Counted from the first letter of the stretch, positions 44,369-56,425 are shown. The stretch: 64,000 nucleotides of DNA from Wallemia ichthyophaga EXF-994 (GCF_000400465.1 NW_008806295.1:1-64000); one strand, 5' to 3'. Made by a program: numbers and translations. The notes: generated by a model not told the origin, from the letters alone.

Positions 44369-44908
44369 TTAGTTGGATTCATCTGAACTGGATACAACGT
44401 CATCGACTTCTTTATTTGATGTGTCTGGTGGCGTTAGTCTTTGTAAGCGGATAATCCTCAACTCACTCCCCAAATAATCATTCAAGCTCATTGGCTGGGT
44501 ATTTGAACTGGTATTTGCTGTAACAGGAATTGATGATTGAGGTGGATCATCATCTTCATCTGAAATATCCTGGAATCCATCCAATAGCTCCTTGTCCAAG
44601 AAATCATCCACGTTCTCCAGCTGTTGAAGCGTATACTCGTGTTTTATTGGTATTATCCTAACTATCCCACTATCATCATCATATTCCAAGCAATAATTGT
44701 AGTCCTTTTCCCCCTTTGTATGCCCTATATACGATAAACCACCTTCCTCGACTCTAACCTTATCTTCCTCCGTTGAAACTTTGATCCCTTCAAAGCTCCC
44801 AGGCTCACTTGGATAATCGAAAATATTTAATCCTTCCTCGTTGATTTCTATCGCTGTGTCTCGAGGCCAGGTCATCAGCGTATCTGAAGCAGCGCGTAAA
44901 TACGTCAT
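44369..44908 (-). CDS. Probable EAF-type transcription elongation protein
   Basis: A single exon of 179 residues, 24 bp downstream of the aminotransferase on the same strand. The N-terminal half (FEGIKVSTEEDKVRVEEGG, then YIGHTKGEKDYNYCLEYDDDSGIVRIIPI) resembles the ELL-associated-factor N-terminal domain, where a short basic strand is followed by (C/Y)xLxxDxxxGxxxxxxI. The C-terminal half is acidic and Ser/Pro-rich, as in EAF transactivation regions. EAF and ELL stimulate RNA polymerase II elongation. The match is by pattern only and is not strong; it could be an unrelated acidic protein. Confidence 0.5.
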   Translation of the reverse strand: MTYLRAASDTLMTWPRDTAIEINEEGLNIFDYPSEPGSFEGIKVSTEEDKVRVEEGGLSYIGHTKGEKDYNYCLEYDDDSGIVRIIPIKHEYTLQQLENVDDFLDKELLDGFQDISDEDDDPPQSSIPVTANTSSNTQPMSLNDYLGSELRIIRLQRLTPPDTSNKEVDDVVSSSDESN

Positions 44909-45356
44909 TTCATTGAGGAAAAACTAAATAGGAAATTATATAAATCGAATGTAATCATCAATTTATTCTAATTGACAAACGCCAAACATTCAAAACCTAT
45001 ACAAAAGAAGACGTTTAGCAGGACCTGGTGTCGTCCTTTAGAGATGGGCATTATATCGATGTATTCATCCTTTGAGCATCTTTTCATTCCTATACACTCT
45101 CCCGCACACTCCCCCTTCTAGAATCCCCCCTGAATCGTCCACTTTACCGTACCTAGGAACAAATTGCAACACTTACTCAAATCAAATCCGATAAAATCTG
45201 ATACCGCCATTAAACTCATCTAGCTCTACTCATCCCAAAAACATCTCGTTCCTTACAATCCGATTGAATCCGATAATTTTTTAACCGCTATCAGATAAAT
45301 CAGCCTAATCAGATCATCTATCAATCAGACAACCAACACCCATAAAATCTGGAAAG
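44909..45356. promoter_or_regulatory. GATA-rich promoter of siderophore transporter 2
   Basis: About 450 bp upstream of the transporter. The 120 bp from 45180 to 45330 hold ATCCGATAA twice, ATCTGATAC, exact ATCAGATAA at 45290-45298, and ATCAGATCA, a dense cluster of iron-GATA-type sites within 170 bp of the start. No gene was found in the stretch. Confidence 0.55.
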
Positions 45357-47335
45357 AGTAAGTGAGCCAAAGGCCTGGATTGTAGCAAATCTAACACGCC
45401 CTAGTGAACCCTCCACCTGGCTACGCTGATGAAGCTGCTACTCCACATGTTCCCCCTCTCAATGTTCGCCAACAAGACAAATTCGGCACCCAGGCAGGTA
45501 CTTTGAAAGCTATAGCTGCCAAGCAAGTATCCAACAAAGCCATGATGGTTATCCTCATCTATTTCCTTGGTCTTGCTGCTTTCATGATGAATTTGGATCA
45601 ATACACCAACTACACCCTCCTCACTCAAGCCTTTACAGACGCTAATAACGTTCAAGCTCAATATCAAGTTGGTGCTGCAACTGCCATTCTTCTTGCTGTC
45701 GGTAAACCGTTCTTTGGAAAAATGTCAAATGTCATCGGTCGTCCTGAAGCTCTAACTGTCACGCTTTTCTTCATTGTTCTCGGTTATGTCGTTACTGCTG
45801 CATCTGATAAGCTTGTATCAGGTCTCGCCGCAGGTCAAGTTTTCTGGCAACTTGGCTTCTCCGGCTTCCAAATCCTCCTCAACATTATTGTCGCAGATAA
45901 TACAAACCTCCGTTACAGAGGATTTTGGACTGGTATGATCAACGTATGGACTTTTGTCCTTTTCGCCTTATCCTCTCCAATCATTAGTGCCGTTAAATCA
46001 GGTTTAGGTTGGAGGTGGGCTTTCGGATTGGAAGCTATTTGCTACCTTCCTGCCTCTCTTCCAGCAATTCTTGTTCTCTTCTTGAACCAATACCGTGCTA
46101 AGAAGGCTGGTTTAATCAATTATCAGGACCAGCCACTCACTTCTGGTCCATGGAAGTCACGCATTTACCAATTCATTGTCCAGCATGATGTCATAGGTCT
46201 ATATCTCCTTATCGCTACTCTCTGCTACATTTTCTTGCCAATCATTCTCGCTGGTACGAGTGCCCTTCTAGCATGGGACAATGCTTACGTGCCTGCCTCG
46301 ATGGTCGTTGGAGGTTTCATCATTCTCCCCGCTCTCATCTACTGGGAACTGAAATGCGCTTCCTTCCCAATAATTCCACACTACTTCATCAAAAATATCA
46401 ACATCGTAATCACGTGCCTGATCAACTTCTTTGACTTCATTTGCTTTTACCTTTCTTATCAGACGCTGAGTAACTACATGGCTGTGGCTGTAGATTGGTA
46501 TACGGATTTAGAGAATGGTGAACCTCGTTTGAGCGGCGACTCTAACTATTATTCTTACTGCCAGAACATTAGTTTAACCTTCTTCGGTATTGCTTGGGGT
46601 ATCATTGCCTCTGTCTTCAAACCTAATTGGAAGTGGTCTGTTGTTGTCGCACTCTGCATTAGACTACTCGGTGTTGGATTGATGTTGTACGCACGTGACA
46701 ATCGTAATCTCGGTGCACTAGTTATGACGCAAGTTTTACAAGGTGCTGGTGGTGGTATCGCTGCAATCGCCACGCAAGTAGGTGCGCAGGGCAGTGTTCC
46801 TCAGCAACAGATGGCTCTTGCTACCGCTGCCATTCTTCTTTTTGCAGAAATTGGTAATGTTGTTGGCCAATCCGCTTCCTCGGCCATCAATTCTGCTTTC
46901 CTTCCACAGATGATCGCAGAGCAATTCCCATCATGGAGTGCAACACAAGTCAACAAATACGTCAGTGCTCCAATGTCCGCTGTCAAACTTGGTCCAGTCG
47001 GTACAGAGCAGAGAGATAAAATGATACAAGCATTCTCAAACAATCAGCGCAAACTCATCATTCCAGCCATCGTTTTCGGCTGCGTGCCTATCATTCTCTC
47101 CTTATTCCTCAAAAACTTCAAGCTCGATGAGCGCCAAAACGCAGTAGAAGATCTCGATGAAAACGGCCATGAAGTGCTGGCGTATGATTCAGAACGTACA
47201 AATACCCATGCAAATGGAGATTTAAATGAAAATGCGCGCGATAGCCACTCTGAGGCCGATGAGGATCACAAGGATGATCACAAGTCATCTCCAAAGGAAA
47301 CCAATCCTAATGGTGGCCATGAATTGTCCCATTAA
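45357..47335 (+). CDS. MFS siderophore-iron transporter-like protein 2
   Basis: The start codon appears to be split: A at 45357, a 47-nt intron (45358-45404, GTAAGT donor, CTAAC branch, CCTAG acceptor), then TG at 45405, continuing to 47335; 643 residues. Without the intron the frame has no ATG before the first membrane segment. The permease has about 14 hydrophobic segments and the same blocks as transporter 1: MNLDQYTNYTLLTQAF, FFGKMSNVIGRPEA, QLGFSGFQILLNIIVADNTNLRYRG, QVLQGAGGGIAAIATQVGAQGSVPQQQM. The C-terminal tail is hydrophilic with His/Asp-rich repeats. By family it imports ferric siderophores. The GATA cluster just upstream argues for repression in iron-replete cells. Confidence 0.87.
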
Positions 47336-48481
47336 ACCTTTTTATCTACACGTTCACTCTCACTTCAACTCCCACCTTCCTGGATTCTTGCTGCTTCACA
47401 CTCTCTTGATATTACGTTACCCTCTATTATAGACTTACACCTTTCTTGATTCCAATTTAACATTTAAATTGTACGGTTTTGAAATGGATTAATTTTACGA
47501 CGTACTTGCTGCACTGTATGCTAATCAAATATATTATTACAACGATATAACGTGAAATTACGCCCATCGATACTTCTTAGATCCATCCAGATCATTGTAT
47601 TTGGTGAGTTATTTGAGGCTTTGAACCTCGTCTAGTGCTGGTATATTTTGTGCGTTGCGTACGTAGAATTGCTCTATTCGAACATTATTTCAAGGGCGGT
47701 CAATTTATCCGTAACATCGATCTTGCTGGTATACGCTATCCACACATAAAGATCCTGTGTGCTATCGTATCATCCAATCTGTAAATCCTGCATTTAGGGC
47801 TGTCAATTAAGACGATTTTAGAGCGGTATGACTTCGTGATAGGCAAATGTCCAGAGCTGAGCTTAGCGGCTGGACCGTCTGTCCCTTTATGCGATTATTT
47901 CCTTCAACTCTAAGAGGAGCAGTGAAGTATGTGCGGAAATTTCTTCTGGTTACACAAGGTGAGATTATCAGCTCGAAGTCAATATTCAAGAAACTTTGCG
48001 ATTCCTTTCTTCTACGTCACTGTAGATAGATAGAAATCATAGTATACAGTCAAAAGCGTTACAACGATTAGTAATCATCGCCTATCTATACTTTTTGTGC
48101 ATTGAAAGCTGACGATTGTAGTGACTCAAAGGGATGCGGTTCTTGGCAAGTGTGCCGTAAATTGGGAGGTAACTACGTGTAGCTACCGGAGGCGTGCGGG
48201 TGGGTGCTGAGCTGGTTTTTGAAGAACTCGTAGCGAGTCAGCTTTAAGCAATGGGAGCACAAATGGTGAGGGAACACTGCCATTTTTCACATATCTGGCA
48301 GCTTGGCGGAAATTGATTGGTTTAATACTCTCTAAAAAGTCTTTCCAGCATTAAGCCTTTTGCGTTTAGAAATTTTTAGAGCCTAACCATAATCGTAAAG
48401 GTTTTGTAATGACTGAAGAAAGAACGTGAGTCGAATCAACAAGTAATTAGCGCAGTGGTTACAACCCACAGTAGGACATCA
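47336..48481. other. Gene-poor intergenic region
   Basis: About 1.15 kb with no supportable protein gene. A tRNA A-box-like string TAGCGCAGTGGTTA occurs at 48448-48461, just before tRNA-Glu, without a matching cloverleaf. The longest open frame (60 codons, near 47847) shows no motif. Confidence 0.45.
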
Positions 48482-48553
48482 TCGGTTATGTGGTAGGGGC
48501 TATCCTCCCAGATTCTCATTCTGGAGACCCGGGTTCGATTCCCGGTAACCGAA
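48482..48553 (+). tRNA. tRNA-Glu (CTC)
   Basis: A 72-nt cloverleaf with a perfect 7-bp acceptor stem (TCGGTTA with TAACCGA), anticodon stem CCAGA/TCTGG, loop TTCTCAT with anticodon CTC, and T-arm GGGTTCGATTCCC. It has no intron. TTTTT follows as terminator. Confidence 0.93.
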
Positions 48554-49511
48554 TAGTTTTTCCTCTTCCATTGGGAAGGTAAAATTTTTAAGAGTTGAAT
48601 CAACTCATTTTGGGAAATGTTTTCTGGTATATATTTTTTTCGCCGAGTATAATTGGCTCGGAAAAGCCCTGATTTTCAAGACAGCTTTCTGTTGAAACAA
48701 ATAATTACATTACTGGTTTATTTGCAAGGCAAGTCTTCGTTGTGTCCTTTACACGTATGCATAAGTAGTAGTGGTAGTGTTAGACCTTTTCACTCCTTGG
48801 AGTGCGTTTGTGACTTTCATTTCTTTTGTCTCGTTTTCTTTTCACTGAAACACTAGATGTTGTCAAATTCAGCATCACTGAATGAAATTTTGGTCAAATA
48901 ATCAGAAGACAATTCAAACTTACCTAGCTGATTCAATAGGCATTTCCCACTTTTGGGCACTGTGACGGATGTCTGTGATTATTTTGACAGAGAATTTCGG
49001 ATTATATCCCATCTACGTCATTTCTTATCTTTTAACTAGCTCTATCTGATCCATCGCCACCGTAAATTGGAAAGATAAGATCATTAAAGCATACTGTATG
49101 GTTAATTATAGTTCCTCAAATCTGATTAAATGATTAGTTCTCTAACAGATAGGTAGTCACGCTGAGCGCTATCATTAAGGATATTTTCTCGCCTTTGTTA
49201 TTTGCTCATGTTTCGGTTCAAAACACAGCATGTCAACAATAATTGTACATAATGTATATAAAAACAAAATTAAAATAAACCTTCATCTATAAACAATTGC
49301 TGAAACAAATCAATACGTTTTTCCAGGCTTTAAGAGATTATTTGTGGAGTTTACGGGATTCGAAACTATTCGCAAAAAGTGATTATGAAAAAAATTTCGG
49401 TGAATTAAGGCACATTATAATTAAGTGGATAACACTAAAAATTGGCTTTTCTGAATTTTCAACGAGTAATAAAAGCCGATATGGTCTTTTATTTTGAGCC
49501 TTAATGCTATC
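48554..49511. other. AT-rich intergenic region between two tRNAs
   Basis: About 960 bp, strongly AT-rich, with only short motif-less open frames. No gene was seen. Confidence 0.45.
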
Positions 49512-49592
49512 GGTTCGATGGTCTAGGGGTATGATTCTCGCTTTGGGACACCAATTTGCGAGAGGTCCAGGGTTCAAATCCCTGTCGAACCC
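49512..49592 (+). tRNA. tRNA-Pro (TGG) with 9-nt intron
   Basis: Acceptor stem GGTTCGA pairs perfectly with TCGAACC. The anticodon loop TTTGGG is followed by a 9-nt intron (49548-49556) one base 3' of the anticodon, the canonical position for the nuclear tRNA splicing endonuclease, and the stem closes with TGCGAG. The T-arm is GGGTTCAAATCCC. A run of seven T follows. Confidence 0.92.
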
Positions 49593-49760
49593 TTTTTTTG
49601 GAGCTGAATTTCTTTTACATAAAATTCAATTATGATGAATAATAAATTTCTGGTGATATTTCAGGAAGATAGTGCTGAGCTAATAAGTTTCTAATTGAAA
49701 ATTACAATAAAAGTAAGGTATAGATTGCAATGATTTCATTCCAGTACCATCATCATCAAA

Positions 49761-50492
49761 ATGTCAGCGGATGGAAGACCATTACCAGAGGGATGGATAG
49801 AGGATTTTGATCCGCAATATCAAAGAAATTTTTGGGTTGACGTGCGTAAAGAGCCACCGGTTTCAATTTGGCATCATCCACTTGATGATGCTGAGTATTC
49901 TAATAAATCGTTTGCACCGCCACCAGGTCCACCACCGGGAGCATCACCTTATGAGGAGAAACCACCAGTACCACAATCACAGCCATCACCGCAGCCTAGA
50001 GGATCATCACCGTATATTCCCCAAAAGGAATCAAAATCTAGTAAAATAAAGTCATTTTTGGGATTGGGATCGTCATCGAGGCCACAGGGTTATGGACAGG
50101 GTGGATATATGCAACAGCAACCGATGCAGCAACCAATGTATCCACAGCAACAGTCATATCCACAGCAACAACCTTATATGCAACCACAGCAACAACAACC
50201 TTATATGCAACCACAGCAACCAATGTGTTAGTATTTGAAGAAAAAAAACCTTTTAATTCTTATTAACAATAACTTAGATGTACAACAGCAACGACCAAGT
50301 AAAAGAATGGGCGGTGGAGGAGGAGGAATGGGCAGTATGCTTCCAATGGCTGGTGGTTTAGGTGCTGGAATGCTTGGTGGTGCATTCTTAGCTCATGAGT
50401 TTGATGAATCCCAGCAAGACGCGTATGAAGATGGATATGACGATGGAGGCGGTGGTGATTTTGATGACGGTGGCGGTGGAGATGATTTCTAG
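49761..50492 (+). CDS. WW-domain protein with Pro/Gln-rich and Gly-rich regions
   Basis: Two exons, 49761-50226 and 50278-50492, encode 226 residues (51-nt intron, GTTAGT donor). Residues about 8-41 form a WW domain (LPEGWIEDFDPQYQRNFWVD through SIWHHP), which binds Pro-rich ligands. Next are Pro-rich and then Gln/Pro/Tyr/Met repeats (QQPMYPQQQ type), and a C-terminal part with GGGGGGMGSMLPMAGGLGAG, a glycine-zipper-like hydrophobic stretch, ending in acidic Gly-Asp runs. Similar WW proteins are widespread in fungi with unclear function. The donor choice is the one that keeps the frame. Confidence 0.75.
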
Positions 50493-50558
50493 TCTTGTTC
50501 CATTTAAATCAAATAAATTATAAATCTTTGGTATCGCTTGAACCATCACGACGATAAA

Positions 50559-53500
50559 ATGCTGGCGACAAGCACAGCTAATAATTCATCTTTAACTCCT
50601 TTGCCAGTGGAATACGCGCTACCTTTATCAACTCAAAACGATTTGGATTTAAATTACCCAGAAGATGAGCAATCCAACTTTGCGATTTCAATTCCTCATC
50701 CAATACACGATCATCATTTGTTAATTGGTAGATTATCAAATAATTACAAAACCTTAGTATTATCTAGTATACCTCCATTAGCACCTTCTTTATCGATAAA
50801 TCTACATTCACCCGCTATACCTACAATTGGTTTATTCTACGACGATGAAGCTGAATCCGTTCATTTGTTACTCGTCACTCAATCCTCCGCTTTACTCAGA
50901 TTGTCTGTACCTCTTTTCGTACTCAATTCACCTTCCTCTGAAAATCTTCCTGATGGTTGGGCAACTGAATACATTCTCAACTCTGTGGAATCTGATTCAT
51001 CGCAGATTTCAACTGTTAACCCAGTTGACTTGAATTCAGTGTTGTTGGGTTTGGTTGATGGTACTCTAGTCCTCTGCGAACAACCTAGAGGCGATAGAAC
51101 CCTACTTGGTATGGGTCTAGTTAGTTATTATGAAACTCAATGGTCGGAATCTCAAATGCGTCACTCTTCCATCTTATCGTCTGTCAAATCTTTCCTCCCA
51201 AACCCTTTCTCCTCCTACGCTAATTCTGCTATTGGTCCTCCCACTCAAATTATCTCTGTCTCATCTCACATCACTGAGAACTCTGCTTTCGCTTTCACCC
51301 TCTCAAGAGATAGAAAATTACGCGTTTGGTCTTTGATTCACAGATCTTGCATCAGAACAATTGCCCTGGGTGATCAATACGATTTTATTCCTGGCGATCC
51401 ACGCAAGCTCTTGACCACTTACTCTACAGATATCGATGATGATGATGGTATTGGTTTCATATCTGTTCATCTCCCAGACTATGCAACTCCTGGCTTCTAC
51501 ATTTACTCCTTCGAAATCAATAGAAACGCTGGTTTGGGTGAGCTTAACCTGATTGCTGAGCGCACAAGTGAACCTGGCTTGGAATTGCACGATATGTGCA
51601 TTATTAACCATGGTCAACCTAAACTCTGGGCTCTGTATGAGAAATCTGGTATTCCTCTCATCAAGCACACTCTTCTCAATGAACTTACGACTGATATGCC
51701 ATCTCAAATTACTCCAGCTTCATGGGAGGTTGTTACACAAGCACCTATAACACCCCTCGATCCTGCAGCTTTCTCTGATTACGTTTTGAGCGCAGCTGCG
51801 GGTACTTCCATCCCTGACATATTCCTTGATGTCATTTTCACTCCAGGTGCTTTCAGTCCTCTGACTATCTCTCGCGCTATTGTCGAGTATACGTCTCTAA
51901 TTATCAACGAGATTGCACCAGAGAACAGACCAGAAAAATTGCTTGATCCTCCAGTCTACGATAACCTCGCTCAACACTCCGCTGATGTGGTTGGATGTCA
52001 CATTCAGCTTGAGTATGATGCCGCTTCTGGTGTCCCAAGAACCGAAGAACACCAGCAGAAGGTCAAGTTTGAGTGGTTGCGATTCGCATCTCTCGTCGGT
52101 GAGACTCATGGTCGCGCTCAACTGCCTTTGCATTTGGCTATACACGCTCAGCAACCTCAACAAATCTTGGTCATACAATCTGAAGCTATATCTGCTCCAG
52201 TTATAGAGGATCAATGTCAGACTATTCGTCGTATCACTGATCCCAACGTCTCTTCGGATGCTGTGAGGGATTTCCTCGAGTTAGAAGAGTCCACGGTTGA
52301 AAAATTCTGCTCTGAGGAGCTCGTTTCTCGTGAGAGCAGAGAGTCTGTTTTGCGTGTTTTTATGCTAGCCAGATCACTCATTCAATTAATATCACTGGAT
52401 AAACTGAGAAATATCCAAGATGACATCTTATACATGGCAACTAACCATCTCAACGACTCTCCAGAAGCATTATTGAGGGATCTATGGAAAAACGTTACAC
52501 AGGATGCCACTGTGGATCCAAACACCAAAACTCTCTTACAAAGCGCAAAAGAAACAGTTACAAGTAACGTGGATGCTTTCTTAGTCGCATTAGACAGCGC
52601 AATAGAGATTTTGACGGACGTCGGATACACGTTTGACGAATCTACTACCAATAAGTCGACGCTTACCGATGACCTCTCAAAGACTCTCGTCTCCTCTACA
52701 CTCATAAATCAGCTCAAAGATCGCTACACCCTGTCAAGAGATCTAATGATACTTGTTTTGTTTGTCGATTCATGTGACCTCTTGGGTAGCGATCCAGAGT
52801 CAGCTATGAATCGCACGCTTAATGTATTCCACAGAAGTGCGCTTCTTCGTTGGATCGCTCTTAGAGGCGTTTCTGAAGAGCCAAACTACCCTAATGAAGA
52901 GGGTAACAAAGCGGATGACGGCCTTACAAACCAATTTGGCGCTATGTACGTTGCCAATGTATCGTCACTCGAGCATTATCCAAAACTCCCAGCTAGCTCA
53001 CTCATTCATGCGATACTACGCACACCTTCGTACGCACTGATATCTGGTGTATCATTGTTCGAGGATGACAGTGCAGCCACCTACTTACCAACACCACGAG
53101 CAATTACACACGCTGCTAACTACTTCCTTAAGCACATTCATTTGCTCATCGATGCTAACTTTGTTGAGTGCAACGCTGCTGATACTAAGTTTGGCAAGAT
53201 GCTTTTTGATTGTGGATGGCATAATCTCGTCAATGATTATGTTCAGTTCTGGCCAGGCAGCGCGGGGATGTCTTACATTGATGCTCTGGCTAAAGTCGAG
53301 AACTGCGAATTTGAACAAGCCAAAGGAGAATTTGAAGTGGCTGCAAGTGGCATGATGTCTAACGATGAGACACTCAAAGCAGTTTTACCAAAAGGTGTCG
53401 ACTCGCTTGCAAAGTTTTATGAACATGTTACCGTAACTTTCGAAGCAGCTCAATTTGACGAATATATATCACACTTTGCTCAGTATGCTCTTGATGAAGT

Positions 53501-55017
53501 GATTCAAGGAGACGAAGAGGGTGTTGATTCTAGCGCACTTTGGAACAAGCTGTTCAGATCTCAAGCTAGTGTTGGAAAATATGAAGAGAGCTATACAACG
53601 TTAATGGCTATCCCATACGTAGACATCCAGCACGAATGTTTGAGATATCTCGTGTCCGCTATGTGTGAGACGGGAGATGTTGCAAGATTGGTGCAATTCC
53701 CGTTCACTTCTCTGCAACCTGAACTCGAACGCACTTTGTCATTCAAGGCTCGCAATTCTGATGCGTTGGACAGACCGAACTACTACCAGATACTCTACTC
53801 GTATTACATATTCAGAGGTAACTTTAGAGATGGTGAGTTATAGTATAGGTCAATCTACTGTTGTCAATCTAACACAACACCAGCTGGTGCTATCATGTAT
53901 CAACACGGTCGCAGACTTGCAGAAATCCCTTGTCGACCTGGTGAATTTGGAGAGCTTGCAACACTCCAAGCAAGAGCATATCTTAGTGCCGTTAATGCAC
54001 TTTCACTTGTCAATCCAAAGAATGCGTGGGTGGTGCTCCCAGTGACGCCAGAGAGTGTATCGAATGTGAGTAACTCAACTTGTTGATGGTATTCCTATAA
54101 ATCTTACGCATTTACTCAGATTCGCAAGAGAAGAAGGCTGACGACGCACATTCCTGAATCAGAGTTTAACAATGAAAGTAAAACGCTAGAGATAGTTAGA
54201 ATAGAGGATATTCGTCATGATTACACTCTCGTCTTGGCTCGTCTTCAACTAGCGCAAGAATTCCCAGAGCTTACACATGCCAATCTGTCAATGGCTCCTG
54301 AGGATATAGTCGCACTTTTTACACAACGTGGCTTATTCTCAGTCGCTATTGCTACAGCGCGCACTCTGGACGTAGACATGACAGGGATCTTTACGAATCT
54401 ATCCAGCAGGTGTCTTCAGCTATCGAAGCTGGGCGAATATGCAGAGTACGTTATGGTCTTGATCCTTTGATCTTTTTTTCGTTAGGCTCTCCTTGCTAAC
54501 ATACCACAGTGAATCCGATGTCGGCGAATGGATATTACTTGACGAATCTGCATCTAGCTGGCACGGTAGTGTGGCTGAACGTGCGTGGAACTATCTGAGA
54601 GGATCGCTTGAGAAGCACGACAAATTGGAGCGTACACATGGAAAATACAGAGTAGCAATACTTGAGCATCTTTTCGAAGTAGATAGGTCATTTGACGGTG
54701 TTCCGTCATGGCTGCTGTCTATGTTCGTATCGCATCTCGCTCCTGAACTCATACGCATCTACTTCAAATTTGACCTCCTCAACGATGCACTCAACACTTG
54801 CGTCAGAGTGCTCGAACAGGCTAACTCCAAGCTTAAGTTTTCTTCCAGTGCCCATGGTCAGTGGCTGCCTTATACTATTATAGATCAAGTCGTCACAGCT
54901 GTCAAGGAGAGTGGGGATGAAATCAAGTATGGAGACAAGGTGACTTATATTAAACAGCTCTATGAGGAACGTACGAAAACTCTAAACAACCAGAATATCA
55001 TGACGAATGGTATATAA
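50559..55017 (+). CDS. NUP120: Nucleoporin Nup120/Nup160
   Basis: Four exons, 50559-53832, 53884-54065, 54120-54445 and 54510-55017, give 1429 residues with introns of 51, 54 and 64 nt. The N-terminal 500 residues are predicted beta-rich (IGLFYDDEAESVHLLLVTQ, AFTLSRDRKLRVWSL), the beta-propeller of Nup120. The rest is helical (RGNFRDAGAIMYQHGRRLAE across the first splice, DESDVGEWILLDE after the third), matching the Nup160 helical blocks. It is a scaffold subunit of the Y-shaped Nup84/Nup107 complex of the nuclear pore. Tail-to-tail with the ENT gene, 28 bp apart. Confidence 0.85.
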
Positions 55018-55045
55018 AATGTTCATTGTATTTATTACAATTCTA

Positions 55046-56425
55046 CTAATTTATGCTTTTAACAAATGTAGGCACAATGAATGAGAGAATACTGCCTGTA
55101 CTCAAACCAGCTGTGAGATAGAAAACCAACACGCTAGCTCCGATGTCTTTAGCATTGTGCTGTTCATTACCAGGAATAGAAAGCGGATTATTGAGATTTG
55201 TGTTGAATTGCTCGTTGGTGCCTGCTGTAAAAACGTTGGTGGCAGTGTATCCATTCGTCAAACCGAAGAGTACAACCAGGGTGAAGAAAACAGCGTCATT
55301 TTTTACCAGTGATGGTGCCGTGTTAGGTATGTTAGAAGCTAAGAAGAGGGGAATAAAAATGACACGACAAGCTGAAATTGTATTCAACACTTTCGAGGAT
55401 GTGGGGTGGATAGTCTTGATTGTGTCTGGCTTAAATCTGTCAGGCAGCTCTAGCGATGGAAGAGCACGACCTGCGAGATCTGATAAGTTGAAAGTAAGGA
55501 AGTGAATCAAGGGGAAGTATGAAGCATGGAGAAGGGATGGCTGTGATTCTATAGGCTGTGAAGATCTCACGAGTACTGTGACTGTTGGGTATACGGCTAA
55601 AGTGACAGCGAAATCGAGCATGACTGCTGAGCCATATTGCCAAACACGAGCATTCACCTGCTTCATAAGCTCGAAGGGATGCTTGGATGGTGTTTTAAGT
55701 TTATTATTCGACACCAATTCGATAAAGGTGATCGTTTTTGAGAGGTGGTAGAAGAGGGCTGCAGAAACCACCAGAATTAGGGTAGAGGTAAGATATGAAA
55801 TGAACATGGTGAGCGCATTTGCAGTTGCCGTGTCGCCCTCGCTGCTATTGGAAAGTAATTGGAGAACCAACTGGAAAAGTGAAGCTATGACGGCTACAAT
55901 ACCCTGACCTGTAAAGATGGCTTTGAGGTGTGCTGGACCGTACAAGCTAGCAAGAGCTGTAGCTGCAGATTGCAAATAAGCAACGCCGATAGCAATGCTG
56001 ATTGCGCACCCCAACACAGCCCCAAAGAGGAACTGAGTTTTAAAGGTGGCTGAGATGTAAGCTAAGAATCCTAACGCTGCTAAAGGAATAGTCATAAGCA
56101 TTAAGGACCTCTTCACCCGCGTATCCATATCGGAGCCGGTGTGGGTGAGAGTCGCAAATGCCAAAGTGAGGAAGTTGGGTAGAGTGAATGCAGCAGATAG
56201 CGCAGAAGGGAATAAATCGTAGGAAATGACGTCACTGAAGAAAGGCAGCGCTAAAATGAGCATGTTCCAGGGTAAAAGCATCGATATCCCTAAGCAGAAA
56301 AATGTCGGTATCTGCAGTCTCGTTGAAGTGGAATCTGTAGTATTGGCCTCTGCAGCCTCTGCATCCTGTTCTCCGCCTAGTGATTGATATTTGAATCGCT
56401 GTAGGAATCCTCTAAATAAGTCCAT
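55046..56425 (-). CDS. Equilibrative nucleoside transporter (ENT/SLC29, Fun26-like)
   Basis: A single exon of 459 residues. After a hydrophilic N-terminal stretch come eleven hydrophobic segments. Family features: FFCLGISMLLPWNMLILALPFF (segment 1, PWN motif), GVAYLQSAATALASLYGP, and the C-terminal VVLFGLTNGYTATNVFTAG with the G(L/Y)TNGY motif and DIGASVLVFYLTAGLSTGS. Yeast Fun26 is vacuolar; location here is not predictable. The start is ATG at 56425. Together with the truncated CNT at the left end it shows the genome uses, or used, both nucleoside-transporter folds. Confidence 0.88.
   Translation of the reverse strand: MDLFRGFLQRFKYQSLGGEQDAEAAEANTTDSTSTRLQIPTFFCLGISMLLPWNMLILALPFFSDVISYDLFPSALSAAFTLPNFLTLAFATLTHTGSDMDTRVKRSLMLMTIPLAALGFLAYISATFKTQFLFGAVLGCAISIAIGVAYLQSAATALASLYGPAHLKAIFTGQGIVAVIASLFQLVLQLLSNSSEGDTATANALTMFISYLTSTLILVVSAALFYHLSKTITFIELVSNNKLKTPSKHPFELMKQVNARVWQYGSAVMLDFAVTLAVYPTVTVLVRSSQPIESQPSLLHASYFPLIHFLTFNLSDLAGRALPSLELPDRFKPDTIKTIHPTSSKVLNTISACRVIFIPLFLASNIPNTAPSLVKNDAVFFTLVVLFGLTNGYTATNVFTAGTNEQFNTNLNNPLSIPGNEQHNAKDIGASVLVFYLTAGLSTGSILSFIVPTFVKSIN

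Noticed and set aside
45357-47335. GTG start codon at 45404 for transporter 2
   Set aside because: Nuclear genes rarely use GTG. A consensus intron ending at 45404 produces an ATG by joining A and TG.
47847-48029. 60-codon frames in the gene-poor stretch
   Set aside because: Isolated, overlapping on both strands, no motif and no splice partners found.
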